Assembly (NCBI RefSeq): GCF_014595975.1 | Contig: NZ_JABWGQ010000039.1 | Span: 105,749 to 169,748, forward strand | DNA: 64,000 nucleotides | Reading direction: 5' to 3' | From: Sphingopyxis sp. LK2115 | Lineage (GTDB): Bacteria; Pseudomonadota; Alphaproteobacteria; Sphingomonadales; Sphingomonadaceae | Shown: positions 63,487-64,000 of the stretch, in pieces | Layout of the letters: each line of letters opens with the position of its first letter | How positions within the stretch are numbered: position 1 is the stretch's first letter | Notes under the pieces: model-generated | Seen by the model: the letters and a program-made list of their open reading frames with translations, nothing else | Told to the model about the DNA's origin: nothing | The model's database searches: none | Translations under genes and position numbers: made by a program

Positions 63487-64000
63487 AGGACTCCTCTTTG
63501 TAATAATCTTGCGATCCTGCCAGAGCGCGAGCAGAGGTGCAACCGTGGCGGGCGGCGCGATCGGGATGATCGATTCCACCTGCGTCCGCGTCCACCAGCA
63601 CGGTGCGACGGGTAAATAGGGGACGCCGATGATCGCGGCACGGGACGTTCCAGAGGCCGCCTCACGAGCAAGATCCATGCCCTCGTTGACGCTGACGGTC
63701 GTCCCGTTGCCCTGCGCCTGACAGGCGGACAGGTCCACGACAGTCAGCAAGCCGAGGCTCTGCTGGCGGCCACGCCAGAGGCGGCTACCCTGCTCGGCGA
63801 CAAAGGGTGCGACAGCAACGCCATCCGTGACGCTGCCGCCGCCAGGAACGCCTGGGCCAACATTCCATCGCGATCCAACCGCAAGCAGCGCTTTGCCCTT
63901 TTAAGGATGGCTCTATCGGCAGCGCAACTTCGTCGAGCGCTTCTTCAACCTGTCCGTCGTCAGAACATTTGGCGCAACTTGCGGCGTAAATTAGCGGAGT
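63487..64000. other. Window-end region: M28 promoter side and IS remnant flank
   Basis: Apart from the transposase remnant, the region holds the upstream DNA of the M28 peptidase gene (63487-63565), with AT-rich TTGTAATAATCTTG near its start, and 51 bases after 63949 with no recognisable content. No terminal inverted repeat of an insertion sequence could be identified. Confidence 0.4.
63566..63949 (+). pseudogene. IS5-family transposase remnant
   Basis: Fragments of a DDE transposase are readable in sequence: MIDSTCVRVHQHGATGK (first Asp) ends at a TAG (63617-63619) caused by a one-base loss; a second frame carries DADDRGTGRSRG, then KIHALVDADGRPVALRLTGGQ and LLGDKG, with Cys for the usual Tyr in GDKGCDSNAIRD; after an extra A near 63906 the frame shifts to WLYRQRNFVERFFN (catalytic Glu). 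Similarity stops after 63949. Two frameshifts and missing ends show it is dead. Confidence 0.8.

Overview
The window is GC-rich chromosomal DNA from an alphaproteobacterium, most likely a member of the Sphingomonadaceae close to Sphingopyxis. I base this on protein composition, on the order divL-tsaE-amgK-murU-addB-addA-trxA, on the rpmF-plsX-fabH-ihfA-merR run, and on the aa3 oxidase cluster with its DUF983 and SURF1 genes. Genus assignment is inference because no rRNA gene is present. I saw no tRNA, rRNA, CRISPR array or prophage. Ordinary genes fill most of the window, and the accessory signal lies mainly in the operon at 51-59 kb and in the intergenic repeats.

Layout. 0-6 kb: end of a BamA-like outer-membrane barrel protein, a small XRE regulator, a peroxiredoxin-fold/prolyl-hydroxylase fusion next to trxB, a methyltransferase and trhO. 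6-8 kb: glnB-glnA behind a structured leader. 8-14 kb: two small lipoproteins, a lipoprotein sugar dehydrogenase, an aldehyde dehydrogenase and argJ. 14-25.4 kb (minus strand): divL, tsaE, amgK, murU, addB, addA, trxA, joining cell-cycle signalling, tRNA t6A, murein recycling and break repair. 25.6-30 kb: a MAPEG protein, then rpmF-plsX-fabH-ihfA-merR, then sixA. 30-39 kb: a DinG-type helicase, a secreted amidohydrolase, an anchored FKBP, and pyrE-pdxJ-acpS-lepB-permease on the minus strand. 39-48 kb: ctaC-ctaD-ctaB-small membrane protein-ctaG-ctaE-DUF983-SURF1-thrC-methyltransferase. 48-51 kb: an FHS-type sugar transporter and a diguanylate cyclase.

51-58.8 kb holds an Lrp/AsnC regulator divergent from eight tightly packed genes: phenylalanine hydroxylase, tryptophan 2,3-dioxygenase, kynurenine formamidase, kynureninase, a nitrilase, a gentisate/salicylate-type bicupin dioxygenase, an FAA-family hydrolase and a maleate isomerase. 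The first five junctions up to the bicupin are 4-base or near 4-base overlaps. The set reads as tryptophan to anthranilate plus a ring-cleavage route through maleate to fumarate, with no gene visible for the step between anthranilate and a gentisate-like substrate. This is the most interesting functional unit here.

58.8-64 kb: an AT-rich gap, a tandem PilZ protein, the agmatine-to-putrescine pair aguA/aguB, an M28 lipoprotein peptidase and a broken IS5-family transposase at the window edge.

Several intergenic gaps carry perfect inverted repeats. The most notable is a 19-bp repeat whose one arm contains the ribosome-binding site of acpS.
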